NCBI RefSeq assembly: GCF_013408565.1 | Contig: NZ_JACBZX010000001.1 | Coordinates: 434,001 to 498,000 of the forward strand | From: Janibacter alkaliphilus | GTDB taxonomy: Bacteria > Actinomycetota > Actinomycetes > Actinomycetales > Dermatophilaceae | DNA length: 64,000 nt | Direction of reading: 5' to 3' | Shown: positions 9,491 through 18,572 of the stretch, piece by piece | Position numbering within the stretch: position 1 is the first letter of the stretch | Layout of the letters: every line of letters starts with the position of its first letter | Translations under genes and position numbers: made by a program | Notes under the pieces: generated by a model | What the model was told of the DNA's origin: nothing | Database searches by the model: none | What the model saw: only the letters and a program-made list of their open reading frames with translations

Positions 9491-9758
9491 GTGCGCCGTG
9501 GCGCGGTGCCCGAGCATACCGACCGCGCTGCCCGGCGATGAAATCGACGGCTGACGGGCCCGCCGCACCGCCGACGCGGAGGCGGACGGCCCCCTTCGCC
9601 TCGTTGGTGCCGTGCAAGATCACTCGCCTCATCTCCCAGGCCGGACAGCCGCTCACCTTGTCCTCAGACGCTGCGCTTGCAGGCGCAGCGTGTGCAGCCC
9701 CTTAGGCAGTTGGGGAGGGGGGTGGGCGGGTGGTGGGAGGACGAAGGGGGTGGGTGGG
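9491..9758. other. Intergenic region between tRNA-Thr and peptidase, no gene seen
   Basis: This 268-base gap contains a small hairpin (GCTGCGC/GCGCAGC near 9670-9689) and then a purine-rich G tract (about 9710-9755) just before the minus-strand stop of the peptidase gene. The small hairpin may be the peptidase terminator. No credible coding frame is seen. Confidence 0.4.
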
Positions 9759-11324
9759 TCAGGAGGAGCAGGTGCGGGCGTCGGGGGCGGGGAGCTCGCC
9801 GGTGAGCAGGTAGTCGTCGACGGCGGCGTCGATGCAGCTGTTGGAGCGCATGTAGGCGGTGTGCCCGTCGCCCTCGAGGGTCAGCAGCGCGGAGTCGGCG
9901 AGCTGCGCGTCCAGCCGCTCGGCCCACTCGTAGGGGGTGGCCGGGTCCCGGGTGGTGCCGACCACGAGGATCGGTGCGGCGCCCTCGGCGGCGATCTCAC
10001 GCGGCTGCGAGACCGGCTCGATGGGCCACTCGCCGCACACCGACGACGTGCCGACCATGAAGCGACCCCAGATCGGGGCCTCCTCCTCGGCCCGCTCGAT
10101 GAGCTCCTGCCGGGCATCCTCGCCGGTCTCCTCGGGGTGGTCGAGGCAGTTGACCGCGTAGATCGCCTCCATGATGTTGCTGCTGTAGCTGCCGTCGGCG
10201 TTGCGCCGGGCGTACTGCAGCGAGAGCTGGCCCAGCGGCTCGCCGTCGCCCTGCTGCACGGCGACCAGGGCGTCGTTGAGCTCGGACCACAGCCCCTGCT
10301 CGTACATCGCCTGGGCCACCCCGACCGTGCCCCAGCCCTCGGTGAGCTCGACCCCGCCGGCCCCGGGCAGCGGGTCGGCGTCCAGGCCCTCCAGCGTGGC
10401 GAGCATGGTGTCGATGACCTCCTGCTCGCTCTCCCCCAGCTCGCAGCCGTCCTCGACGCACGCCTGGGCCCACGCCCTGGTCGCCCGGTCGAAGCCGGTG
10501 GCCTGGCCGATGGTCTGCTCCGCGCTCGTCAGGTCGGGCGCCACCGCCCCGTCGAGGACGAAGCGGCCGACGTTCTCCGGGAAGAGCTCGGCGTAGACCG
10601 TGCCGAGGTAGGTGCCGTAGGACTTGCCGAGGTAGGTCAGCTGCCGGTCACCGAGCACGTGCCGCAGCACGTCCATGTCCCGGGCGACGTCCTCGGTCGC
10701 GACGTGCCCCAGCAGCTCGCCGGTCTCGGCCTGGCACTGCTCGCCGAGGTCGGCGGCGGCCTCCTGCGCGGCCGTCCGCTCGGCCTCGTCGTCGGGCGTG
10801 GGGTCCATGCCGAGGAAGTCGTCGAGCTCGCCGTCGGAGAGGCAGTCCACCGGCGCGGACCGCGACACCCCGCGCGGGTCGAAGCCGACGACGTCGTAGG
10901 CGCGCCGGACCTGGGGGCTGACGATGTAGTCGGCGTAGCGGGCGTAGTCGACGCCGGACCCGCCCGGCCCGCCGGGGTTGACCACGAGCGAGCCGATGGC
11001 GTCGCCGGTCGCCTCCGCCTTGAGCAGGGCCACCTCGATGGTCTCGCCGTCGGGCTCGTCCCAGTCCACCGGCACGGTCAGCTCGGCGCACTGCTCGCCG
11101 TCGCAGTCGCTCCAGCTCAGCTGCTGGTCGTAGATCTCCTCGGCTCCCTCGGGGATCGCCGCCTCTCCCGAGGCGATGCTCGTCGGCTCCGGCCCCTCGT
11201 CCTCGAAGACCGAGCACCCGGCGACCGCCACGAGCGCCGCGACGGTGGTGCCAGCGAGCAGACCGCGCCCGACGCGGCGACCGGCGCGACGACTCGCGCG
11301 GTGAGGACGACGAGGGTGAGGCAT
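9759..11324 (-). CDS. Secreted lipoprotein alpha/beta hydrolase, tripeptidyl aminopeptidase type
   Basis: The 521-residue protein has an Arg-rich N terminus, a hydrophobic stretch and a lipobox (LVAVAGC, lipidated Cys37), so it is exported and membrane-anchored. The core is an alpha/beta hydrolase with GxSxG nucleophile motif GKSYGTYLG. The C-terminal TAP-like domain carries the catalytic histidine in EGDGHTAYM and the paired cysteines of this family. It resembles SlpD/SlpE and M. tuberculosis CaeA-type proteases, which release N-terminal di- or tripeptides. TACCGT seven bases before the ATG suggests a leaderless transcript. Confidence 0.9.
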   Translation of the reverse strand: MPHPRRPHRASRRAGRRVGRGLLAGTTVAALVAVAGCSVFEDEGPEPTSIASGEAAIPEGAEEIYDQQLSWSDCDGEQCAELTVPVDWDEPDGETIEVALLKAEATGDAIGSLVVNPGGPGGSGVDYARYADYIVSPQVRRAYDVVGFDPRGVSRSAPVDCLSDGELDDFLGMDPTPDDEAERTAAQEAAADLGEQCQAETGELLGHVATEDVARDMDVLRHVLGDRQLTYLGKSYGTYLGTVYAELFPENVGRFVLDGAVAPDLTSAEQTIGQATGFDRATRAWAQACVEDGCELGESEQEVIDTMLATLEGLDADPLPGAGGVELTEGWGTVGVAQAMYEQGLWSELNDALVAVQQGDGEPLGQLSLQYARRNADGSYSSNIMEAIYAVNCLDHPEETGEDARQELIERAEEEAPIWGRFMVGTSSVCGEWPIEPVSQPREIAAEGAAPILVVGTTRDPATPYEWAERLDAQLADSALLTLEGDGHTAYMRSNSCIDAAVDDYLLTGELPAPDARTCSS

Positions 11325-11331
11325 GGCGCCG

Positions 11332-11337
11332 ACGGTA
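11332..11337 (-). promoter_or_regulatory. -10 box for leaderless peptidase gene
   Basis: On the minus strand TACCGT is followed by seven bases (CGGCGCC) and then the ATG at 11324. No Shine-Dalgarno sequence fits between them. Confidence 0.5.
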
Positions 11338-11360
11338 CCCGCGGCGGACGACGGGGAGGG

Positions 11361-12542
11361 TCAGCGGTCGCCGGTGGCAGGCACCTGCAGCGAGACGGCC
11401 ATCGCCTCCAGCGCCAGCAGCGGGGCGACGTTGGCGTCGATCCGCTCCCGGGCCAGCCCGATCGCCTCCATGGCCAGCAGCAGGCCGTCCTCGTCGAAGC
11501 CCCGGGCCACCTGCTCGATGATCGCCCGGGCGTCCTCGTTGACCAGCGGCACCCGGCTGCCGGTGCGCAGCACCAGCGCGTCCCGGTAGGCGCTGAGCAG
11601 GTCGACCAGCGCCCGGTCGACCATGTCCCGGGTGAAGCGGGTCGCCCGGGTCTTCTGCTCCTTCTCCAGAGCGCTGAGCTGGCCGCGCACGTGCGGCGGC
11701 TGGGTGCGCGCCGACGGATCCGCACCGAGGGTCTCCAGCAGCCGGGTCCGCTCGCTCGCCGCCCGGTCCTGCAGGGTGCGGTCGCGCTCCTGCTCGGCGA
11801 TCTGCACCAGGTCGACGGCCGCCCCGACGGCGTCGGAGACCCCGTGCACCCGGGCGGCGATCGCCAGGGTGTCCCGGCGCCGGATGCGTGCCCCCTCGTC
11901 GGTGGCCAGCCTGCGGGCCATGCCGATGTGGCTCTGCGCCGCCCGCGCGGCATAGGTCGCCATCCCCGGCTCGATCCCGTCGCGCCGGTGCAGCAGCTCG
12001 GCCACCGCGTCCACCGGCGGGGTGCGCAGCCGCACGTGCCGCGCCCGGCTGCGGATGGTCACCAGCACGTCCTCGAGGCTGGGCGCGCACAGCAGCCACA
12101 CGGTGCGCGGGGTGGGCTCCTCCAGCGCCTTGAGCAGGGCGTTGCCGGACTGCTCGGTGAGCCGGTCGGCGTCCTCGACGAGCACGATCCGGTAGCGGCC
12201 CACCGAGGGCGCCCGGCCCGCCAGCTGCACGAGGTCACGGGTCTCGCGCACCCCGATGGACAGCGCCTCGGTGGCCAGCACGTCGACGTCGGCGTGGGTG
12301 CCGTCGAGCGCCGTGGTGCACTCCCGGCACCGCCCGCAGCCGCCCTGCGGGCACAGCAGCGCCCCGGCGAAGGCGCGGGCCGCCACCGAGCGCCCGGAAC
12401 CGGGTGGACCAGTGAAGAGCCAGGCGTGGGTCATCGCCGTGGGGTCCCCCACGGCGCGCTGCAGCGCGGTCACCACGTCGGGCTGGCCGACGACGTCGCG
12501 CCACACCCCGTCCTCCGGCACGGCCGCGCTCACGAGAGCCAC
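11361..12542 (-). CDS. holB: DNA polymerase III subunit delta'
   Basis: Delta' is a stator subunit of the clamp loader that places the beta sliding clamp on DNA. The AAA+ fold is visible with a Walker A-like GPPGSGRS (residues 45-52), in which the usual lysine is arginine, so ATP turnover is unlikely; this matches the non-catalytic role of delta'. A four-cysteine zinc module (CPQGGCGRCREC) follows at about residues 64-75. The 3' end of tmk overlaps its start by 13 bases, implying a tmk-holB operon as in other Actinobacteria. Confidence 0.94.
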   Translation of the reverse strand: MALVSAAVPEDGVWRDVVGQPDVVTALQRAVGDPTAMTHAWLFTGPPGSGRSVAARAFAGALLCPQGGCGRCRECTTALDGTHADVDVLATEALSIGVRETRDLVQLAGRAPSVGRYRIVLVEDADRLTEQSGNALLKALEEPTPRTVWLLCAPSLEDVLVTIRSRARHVRLRTPPVDAVAELLHRRDGIEPGMATYAARAAQSHIGMARRLATDEGARIRRRDTLAIAARVHGVSDAVGAAVDLVQIAEQERDRTLQDRAASERTRLLETLGADPSARTQPPHVRGQLSALEKEQKTRATRFTRDMVDRALVDLLSAYRDALVLRTGSRVPLVNEDARAIIEQVARGFDEDGLLLAMEAIGLARERIDANVAPLLALEAMAVSLQVPATGDR

Positions 12543-13174
12543 CCCCGGTCCCGAAGGGCGCCGAGCACCTGCTCGTGCAGGGTCGCCACCGCCAGCGTCC
12601 CGTCGAGGACGACGTAGCGCTCCGGAGCCGCCGCCGCGGCGTCGAGGAAGTGCTGCCGCACCGACTCGTGGAAGACGTCGGCCTCGCGCTCGAGCCGGTC
12701 GTGCTGCTCACCGCGGCGACGGCGCCCCTCGCCGGCGGCGACGTCGACGACCACGGTGAGGTCGGGCACGAGGTCGCCGACGGCCCACCGCTGCAGCCGG
12801 TCGACCTCGTCGGCACCGAGGTCGCGTCCGGCGCCCTGGTAGGCGACCGAGCTGTCGGTGTAGCGGTCGGTGACCACGACCGCGCCGCGGGCCAGCGCCG
12901 GGGCCACCAGCTCGGTGACGTGCTGGGCCTTGTCGGCGGCGAAGATCAGCGCCTCGGCCCGCGGGCTGACGTGCCCGCCGTGCAGCACGAGGTCGCGCAG
13001 CGCCACGCCGAGCTCGGTCCCGCCGGGCTGCCGGGTGGTCACCACCTCGCGCCCCTGGTCCCGCAGCGCCCGCGCGAGCAGCCGGGCCTGGGTGGACTTG
13101 CCGGCACCGTCCCCGCCCTCGAAGGCGATGAAGAGACCCGGCGCGGGGTCCGGGTCGGGCAGGCGTGGGCTCAC
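12530..13174 (-). CDS. tmk: Thymidylate kinase
   Basis: The enzyme phosphorylates dTMP to dTDP for DNA synthesis. The P-loop FEGGDGAGKSTQ is near residues 18-29, and the DR(Y/H) motif appears as VVTDRYTDSSVAYQG. At 214 residues it has the usual length. The start is GTG at 13174, with TAGGCT seven bases ahead and no ribosome-binding sequence, so translation is probably leaderless. In many relatives topA lies directly upstream; here about 7.5 kb separates them. Confidence 0.95.
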   Translation of the reverse strand: MSPRLPDPDPAPGLFIAFEGGDGAGKSTQARLLARALRDQGREVVTTRQPGGTELGVALRDLVLHGGHVSPRAEALIFAADKAQHVTELVAPALARGAVVVTDRYTDSSVAYQGAGRDLGADEVDRLQRWAVGDLVPDLTVVVDVAAGEGRRRRGEQHDRLEREADVFHESVRQHFLDAAAAAPERYVVLDGTLAVATLHEQVLGALRDRGWLS

Positions 13175-13181
13175 GCCGACG

Positions 13182-13187
13182 AGCCTA
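13182..13187 (-). promoter_or_regulatory. -10 box for leaderless tmk
   Basis: Minus-strand TAGGCT lies seven bases upstream of the GTG start of tmk. The same hexamer and near-identical spacing occur before the Fic-like gene and the LytR gene. Confidence 0.55.
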
Positions 13188-13410
13188 GGCGAGGCCTCTG
13201 TCAGCGCGCGCGCAGCCGTCGTCGTCGCAGGTCATGGACCCGCTGGCGAGGGCACTCCCCGCCACCTCGCGGCAGGTCACGAAACGGTCGCAATACCCGC
13301 CCCCGGCTAGGGATTCGGGTCGGACCCCGGTATCAACGGTCGGAGGCAGGACCGACCACCCACCCGCCGCGGCGTCCCTCGGACGACGCGCGTCACAGGA
13401 GCGAGCGCGT

Positions 13411-14073
13411 ATGAGGGAGTTCTTCCAGGACATGGGGGTGTTCGTCGGCGACCGGTGGGAGGACATCCTCTACCGCAGCTACCAGCACACCTCGCTGGTC
13501 GTGCAGTGCCTCGTCCTGGCGACGATCATCGCCATCGCCGTGGCCCTGCTGGTCACCCGGGTCCCCCGGCTGCAGCCGGCCGCGAACATGATCAGCGCGG
13601 TCGGCCTGACCATCCCCTCCTTCGCGCTCATCGGCATGATGCTCGGACTCGTCGGCATCGGGGTGATCCCCTCGGTCATCGCCGTGACCTTCTACGCGAC
13701 CCTGCCGATCCTGCGCAACGCCGTGGTCGGCCTCATGGGGGTCGACAAGGGCCTCATGGAGTCCGCCCAGGGCATGGGGATGAGCAGCGCCGGGCGCTTC
13801 CTGCGGGTGCAGCTGCCGTTGGCCTGGCCGGTGATCATGACCGGCATCCGGGTCTCCGCCCAGATGTCCATGGGGGTCGCGGCGATCGCCGCCTTCGCCC
13901 TCGGCCCCGGGCTGGGCCAGTACATCTACACCGGGCTGGCCCAGATCGGCGGCGCCAACGCCGTGAACTACGCCCTCGTCGGCACCATCGGCATCGTCAT
14001 CCTGGCGCTGCTGCTCGACGCCATCCTCCTCCTCGTGAGGCGCCTGACCACCTCGAAGGGAATCCGCGCATGA
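13411..14073 (+). CDS. Osmoprotectant ABC transporter permease (first of two)
   Basis: A 220-residue integral membrane protein of the OpuBB/OpuCB/ProW type: about six hydrophobic helices and the permease coupling motif (EAAxxxG-like, ESAQGMGMSSAGRFLRVQLP). With its partners it imports glycine betaine, carnitine or choline-type compatible solutes. ATG 13411 is chosen over upstream in-frame codons because AGGAG precedes it at the right distance and the protein then starts like relatives. Its TGA overlaps the ATG of the ATPase gene. First gene of a four-gene operon. Confidence 0.9.
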   Translation: MREFFQDMGVFVGDRWEDILYRSYQHTSLVVQCLVLATIIAIAVALLVTRVPRLQPAANMISAVGLTIPSFALIGMMLGLVGIGVIPSVIAVTFYATLPILRNAVVGLMGVDKGLMESAQGMGMSSAGRFLRVQLPLAWPVIMTGIRVSAQMSMGVAAIAAFALGPGLGQYIYTGLAQIGGANAVNYALVGTIGIVILALLLDAILLLVRRLTTSKGIRA

Positions 14074-15362
14074 GCACCAGCACCAACCACCAGGCCGGGG
14101 CGGCTGCGGCGCGCAGCGGCGACGGCCGCTCGGTCAGCGGCGCCGAGATCGTCTTCGACGGCGTCACCAAGCGCTACACCGCCGGCGGCGCCCCGGCCGT
14201 GGACAACCTCTCGCTGACCGTCCCCGCCGGGCAGATCGTCATGTTCGTCGGCCCCTCGGGCTGCGGCAAGACGACCTCGCTGAAGATGATCAACCGGCTG
14301 CACGAGCCCACCGAGGGCACGATCACCATCGACGGCGAAGACATCCGGTCCAAGAACGCCACCGAGCTGCGCCGCTCGGTCGGCTACGTCATCCAGGGCG
14401 GCAGCCTCTTCCCGCACATGTCGGTCAAGGACAACATCGGTCTCGTCCCCGGCCTGCTGAAGTGGGACAAGCAGAAGATCTCCGAGCGCGCCGACGAGCT
14501 GCTCGACCTCGTCGGGCTGGACCCCTCCCGCTACCGCGACCGCTACCCCCGCGAGCTCTCCGGCGGCCAGCAGCAACGCGTCGGCGTCGCCCGCGGGCTG
14601 GCCGCCGACCCGCCGGTGCTGCTCATGGACGAGCCCTTCGGCGCGGTCGACCCGATCACCCGCCAGCGCCTGCAGGACGAGCTGATGAGCATCCAGGAGG
14701 AGCTGCAGAAGACCATCGTCTGCGTCACCCACGACATCGACGAGGCGATCAAGCTCGGCGACCGGATCCTCATCCTCCAGGAGGGTGCGCACGTCGCCCA
14801 GTACGACACCCCCGAGTCGATCCTCGCCGCGCCGGCGAACTCCTTCGTCGAGGACTTCATCGGCGCCGACTCCTCGCTCAAGCAGCTCTCGCTCATGCGG
14901 GTGAGCGACCTCGACCTGGCCAGCCCGGTGGTCGCCACGGTCGGCGACAACGGCGGCGACGCCGCCCGGGCCGCCCGCGCTGCGGGCCAGGACGGGGTGA
15001 TCGTGCTGGATCGGCAGCGCCGCCCGGCCGCCTGGGTGAACCTGCGCGAGGCCGAGCAGACCGCCTCCCTCGGCGAGACCGGCCGCGACGTCGACGTCAT
15101 CGACCACCGCGCCACCGTCAACGACGCCCTCGACTCGATGCTCGCCTCCTCGCACGGCGGCGTGCTCGTCACCGGCCGCCGGGACGAGTTCGTCGGGCTG
15201 CTGCAGTTCGACACGGTGACCGAGCACATCCGCTCGGTCACCGCCGAGGCCCGCCGCGCCAACCACGACGAGTACGCGATCACGACCGCCGAGGACGACC
15301 TCGTCGAGACCTCGGTCTCCGACGACTCCGGCGACTCCGGCGACGGGGGTGACCCGCAGTGA
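14070..15362 (+). CDS. Osmoprotectant ABC transporter ATP-binding protein with CBS domains
   Basis: This 430-residue ATPase powers the importer. The Walker A motif GPSGCGKTTS, signature LSGGQQQRVGVARG and Walker B LLMDEPFGAVD are intact. After about residue 280 a C-terminal extension looks like a CBS pair (APVVATVGD..., VNDALDSMLASSHGGVLVTG), the module that senses ionic strength or nucleotides in OpuA-type ATPases. The ATG at 14070 overlaps the previous stop, and the stop overlaps the next GTG, showing tight coupling. A short Ser/Gly/Ala-rich N-terminal extension precedes the domain. Confidence 0.93.
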   Translation: MSTSTNHQAGAAAARSGDGRSVSGAEIVFDGVTKRYTAGGAPAVDNLSLTVPAGQIVMFVGPSGCGKTTSLKMINRLHEPTEGTITIDGEDIRSKNATELRRSVGYVIQGGSLFPHMSVKDNIGLVPGLLKWDKQKISERADELLDLVGLDPSRYRDRYPRELSGGQQQRVGVARGLAADPPVLLMDEPFGAVDPITRQRLQDELMSIQEELQKTIVCVTHDIDEAIKLGDRILILQEGAHVAQYDTPESILAAPANSFVEDFIGADSSLKQLSLMRVSDLDLASPVVATVGDNGGDAARAARAAGQDGVIVLDRQRRPAAWVNLREAEQTASLGETGRDVDVIDHRATVNDALDSMLASSHGGVLVTGRRDEFVGLLQFDTVTEHIRSVTAEARRANHDEYAITTAEDDLVETSVSDDSGDSGDGGDPQ

Positions 15363-16129
15363 GCGAGCAGGCCACCGAGCCCGAGAGCCGGGCGCCGGAG
15401 ACCGGCAGCAACTTCGGGCTGCTCGTCGGCCTGCCGATCATGTGTGCCGTCATCCTCGGCGCCTGGGCGCTCTGGCGGCAGACCGCCGAGCTGGACGACG
15501 TCGCCGCCCGGCCGCTGGCCTGGGACAACGTCATCGAGCTCACCCAGCAGCACATCGAGCTGACCCTCGTCGTGACGGTCGTCGTCGTCTGCACGGCGAT
15601 CCCTCTCGGGGTCATGCTGACCCGACCCCGCTTCCGCTTCCTCAGCGGGCCGGTGGTCGCCGTCGCCAACGCCGGCCAGGCGGCCCCGGTCATCGGTCTC
15701 ATCGTGCTGCTGGCGATGTGGCTCAGCTTCGGCTTCTGGACCGCCGTGCTGGCGCTGAGCATCTACGCCTTCCTGCCGGTGCTGGCCAACACCATCGTCG
15801 GCCTGCAGCAGGTGGACCCGACCCTCGTCGAGGCCGCCCGCGGCATGGGCATGTCCGGACAGGGGGTGCTGCGCCGGGTCGAGCTGCCGCTGGCACTGCC
15901 GGTGATCATGGTCGGCGTGCGCACCGCGCTGGTGCTGGCGGTCGGCACCGCCTCCTTCGGCTTCCTCATCAACGCCGGCGGGCTGGGCTCGCTCATCGAC
16001 GTCGGCGTCGACCTCTACCGCAGCGAGGTGCTCATCAGCGGCGGCCTGCTCATCGCCGTGCTGGCGCTGCTCATCGACTGGGCCGGCCGCGTGCTGGAAT
16101 TCTTCGCCACCCCGAAGGGACTCCGATGA
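15359..16129 (+). CDS. Osmoprotectant ABC transporter permease (second)
   Basis: The 256-residue protein carries about six membrane helices and the coupling motif EAARGMGMSGQGVLRRVELP, closely parallel to the first permease. The two probably form a heterodimeric channel, as in OpuC. The start is GTG at 15359, overlapping the TGA of the ATPase gene (GTGA). Its stop overlaps the ATG of the binding protein. Confidence 0.92.
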   Translation: MSEQATEPESRAPETGSNFGLLVGLPIMCAVILGAWALWRQTAELDDVAARPLAWDNVIELTQQHIELTLVVTVVVVCTAIPLGVMLTRPRFRFLSGPVVAVANAGQAAPVIGLIVLLAMWLSFGFWTAVLALSIYAFLPVLANTIVGLQQVDPTLVEAARGMGMSGQGVLRRVELPLALPVIMVGVRTALVLAVGTASFGFLINAGGLGSLIDVGVDLYRSEVLISGGLLIAVLALLIDWAGRVLEFFATPKGLR

Positions 16130-17136
16130 CCACCCGCCGCTCGTCGCTGACCCGCCTCCCGCTGGACCGCCGCGGCTTCCTGCTCGGCGTCGGCGGCCTG
16201 TCCACCCTCGCCCTGACCGGGTGTGGCCTGGGCACCGCCGCCGGCTTCTCCGCCTCCGGCGAGCTGGCCGGCCCGGTCGCCGACATCGACCTCGAGGGCC
16301 TGGAGATCGGGGTCGGCTCGAAGAACTTCACCGAGCAGATCATCATCGGCAAGATGGCGGTGATCCTGCTGAAGTCGGCCGGGGCCACCGTGCAGGACCT
16401 CACGAACATCCCCGGCTCGGCCACCGCACGCGAGGCGATGCTGCAGGACGACGTGCAGATGCAGTGGGAGTACACCGGCACCGCGTGGATCGCCTACCTC
16501 GGCGAGAGCGACCCGATCGCCGACGAGCGGGGTCAGTATGAGGCGGTCCGCGACCGCGACCTCGAGGAGAACGGGCTGGTCTGGCTGGAACCGGCGCCGA
16601 TGAACAACACCTACGGCTTCGCCGCGAAGGCCTCGAAGGCCGAGGAGCTGGGGATCACCAAGCTCTCCGAGCTCAAGGACCTCTCCACCGAGGAGCTGAG
16701 CTTCTGCGTGGAGTCGGAGTTCAACAGCCGCAACGACGGCATGGACCCGATGCTGCAGACCTACGGCCTGGAGCGCGGCAGCGACATCCCCGGCAACCAG
16801 ATCAAGGTCTTCGACACCGGCGCGATCTACGCCGCCACCGACCAGGGCGAGTGCAACTTCGGCGAGGTCTTCACCACCGACGGGCGGATCAAGGCGCTCG
16901 ACCTGGTGGTGCTCGAGGACGACGAGGAGTTCTTCCCGAAGTACAACGTCTCGCCGGTCTTCACCCAGGAGGTCATCGAGGAGTACCCGCAGCTGCGCGA
17001 GCTCTTCAACCCGGTCTCGGCCGAGCTGACCGACGACCTGCTCATCGAGCTCAACGCGCGGGTCGACGTCGACGGCGAGGAGCCCTCCGAGGTGGCCATG
17101 GACTGGTTGACCCAGGCCGGCTTCGTCACCGAGTGA
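16126..17136 (+). CDS. Osmoprotectant ABC transporter substrate-binding lipoprotein
   Basis: The 336-residue protein is a type II glycine betaine/choline-binding protein. A twin-arginine-like start (DRRGFLLGVGG) leads to a lipobox with Cys33 (LALTGC), so it is tethered outside the membrane. The mature part begins with LEIGVGSKNFTEQIIIGKM, the hallmark of OpuCC/ProX-like proteins, and WEYTGTAW follows in the binding cleft region. It closes the four-gene operon. The exact solute is not readable from sequence. Confidence 0.93.
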   Translation: MTTRRSSLTRLPLDRRGFLLGVGGLSTLALTGCGLGTAAGFSASGELAGPVADIDLEGLEIGVGSKNFTEQIIIGKMAVILLKSAGATVQDLTNIPGSATAREAMLQDDVQMQWEYTGTAWIAYLGESDPIADERGQYEAVRDRDLEENGLVWLEPAPMNNTYGFAAKASKAEELGITKLSELKDLSTEELSFCVESEFNSRNDGMDPMLQTYGLERGSDIPGNQIKVFDTGAIYAATDQGECNFGEVFTTDGRIKALDLVVLEDDEEFFPKYNVSPVFTQEVIEEYPQLRELFNPVSAELTDDLLIELNARVDVDGEEPSEVAMDWLTQAGFVTE

Positions 17137-17172
17137 CCGGCTGAACCCTCCGGGGCGCGACCCCGACGGCGC

Positions 17173-17178
17173 TAGGTT
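17173..17178 (+). promoter_or_regulatory. -10 box for leaderless serine hydrolase gene
   Basis: TAGGTT is followed by seven bases and the ATG at 17186. It implies the gene has its own promoter rather than being read from the osmoprotectant operon. Confidence 0.5.
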
Positions 17179-17185
17179 GGGCGGC

Positions 17186-18539
17186 ATGCCCTTCCACGAC
17201 GAGACGTGCCGCGCCCTGGACGATCTGGCGGCCACCGCCCAGCGGGACGGCCGGGTGCCCGGCCTGGTCGCCGGCGTCGCCCGCGCCGGGGTGCTGCAGT
17301 GGTCCCGGGGCATCGGCAGCCGCGACCTCGACCTCTCCCCCGACGACCCCGGGGGCGCTCCCGGACGCCGGCACCCAGTACCCGGTCGCCAGCATCTCCA
17401 AGACCTTCACCTCCGTGCTGGTGATGATGCTCCGCGACGAGGGAGGGCTCGACCTCGACGACACCGTCGAGACCCACCTGCCCGGCAGCACCCAGGGCGG
17501 GGTCACCGTGCGCCAGCTGCTGGCGCACACCTCGGGGATGCAGCGGGAGCCGGTGAACGGCCCCTTCGAGCACATGGTCATGCCCGAGCGCGCGGAGATC
17601 GTCAGCGGCTGGGACGAGGCGCAGCGGGTCGGGCGGCCGCACGACCGCTGGCACTACTCCAACCTCGGTTTCGCCGTGCTCGGCGAGATCGTCGCGCGCC
17701 TGGAGGGCCGCCCGTGGCCCGAGGTGGTCCGCGACCGGCTGACCCGGCCCCTGGAGATGGGACGGACCGGCACCCGGCCGCAGGAGCCGCGGGCGAAGGG
17801 GTACTACGTGCCACCCTTCACCGACGTCCCGCTGCCGGAGCCTGACGTCGATGCCAAGGGCCTCGACCCGGCCGGCGGGCTGCGCTCTACCGCCACCGAC
17901 CTCTCCCGGTGGGGCGGCTTCCTCGCCGAGCCGGACGCGGAGATCCTCTCCCCCGACACCCTCGAGGAGATGTGCCAGCCGCAGGTGATGGCCGACCCGC
18001 GGGGATGGACCCTGGCCTGGGGGCTGGGCCTGCAGCTGCTGCGGCACGAGGGGCGTACCTGGGTGGGGCACACCGGGGGCTGGCCCGGCTCGGTGACCGG
18101 CTGCTTCACCGAGCGGGAGAGCGCGACGACGGCGGTGCTGCTGATGAACGCCACGACGCCGGTGGCGCCGGCCACCGCCGCCGCCGGGATGGGCACGCTG
18201 GCGATCGAGCGGGAGCCGGTCGACCCGCAGCCGTGGACACCCGGCACCGCGGTCCCGGAGCAGCTGGCCCCGCTGCTGGGGCACTGGTACACCGAGGGCA
18301 GCCACCTGGTGCTGTCGGTACGTCAGGGCCAGCTCGAGGCGCGCCTCGCGGCGGCCCCGCGCAGCGCCCCGCCGGCGGTCTTCACGGAGGTCGCCCCGGA
18401 CCGCTACCGCACCGTCTCCGGCCGGGAGCGCGGCGAGCCGCTGGTCGTGGTGCGTGGGTCGGACGGTGGGGTGAGCCACCTGCTGTGGGCGACCTACCGG
18501 GTCACCCGGGAGCCGCTGACCTTCGACGCGCCGCTCTGA
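17186..18539 (+). pseudogene. Serine hydrolase (class C beta-lactamase-like) with a +1 frameshift
   Basis: The coding capacity is split. Residues from ATG 17186 read well to about 17350 (PFHDETCRALDDL ... GIGSRDLDLSPDD), then the homology continues one base later in the frame ending at 18539. The shift lies at CCCCGGGGG (17347-17355): removing one G joins the frames. The active-site SISK (17391-17402, SxxK) is in the second frame, followed by YSN (HYSNLGF) and HTG (WVGHTGGW), so the catalytic set is otherwise intact. This is either a recent inactivating indel or a homopolymer sequencing error. An internal start at 17415 would lose the nucleophile. Confidence 0.75.
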
Positions 18540-18572
18540 GCCCTCGGCGGCTGCCAGGCCCCTCGGGGCTCA
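18537..18572. terminator. Inverted repeat made from two convergent stop codons
   Basis: TGAGCCC (18537-18543) is complementary to GGGCTCA (18566-18572). The TGA of the serine hydrolase and the TGA of the minus-strand AMP ligase are the ends of the two arms. A bidirectional terminator is plausible, though the loop is long (22 nt). Confidence 0.4.

Noticed and set aside
11361..12542. holB Walker A Lys to Arg change as a sign of inactivation
   Set aside because: Delta' subunits normally do not hydrolyse ATP, so the change is compatible with normal function.
9612..12617. 1001-codon plus-strand frame
   Set aside because: Lies opposite the peptidase and holB genes; composition (Gly/Arg/Val/His-rich) is typical of a shadow frame in high-GC DNA.
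16126..17136. Substrate-binding protein as a glutamine/amino-acid binder
   Set aside because: The GSKNFTEQ start and two ProW-like permeases place it in the osmoprotectant group.
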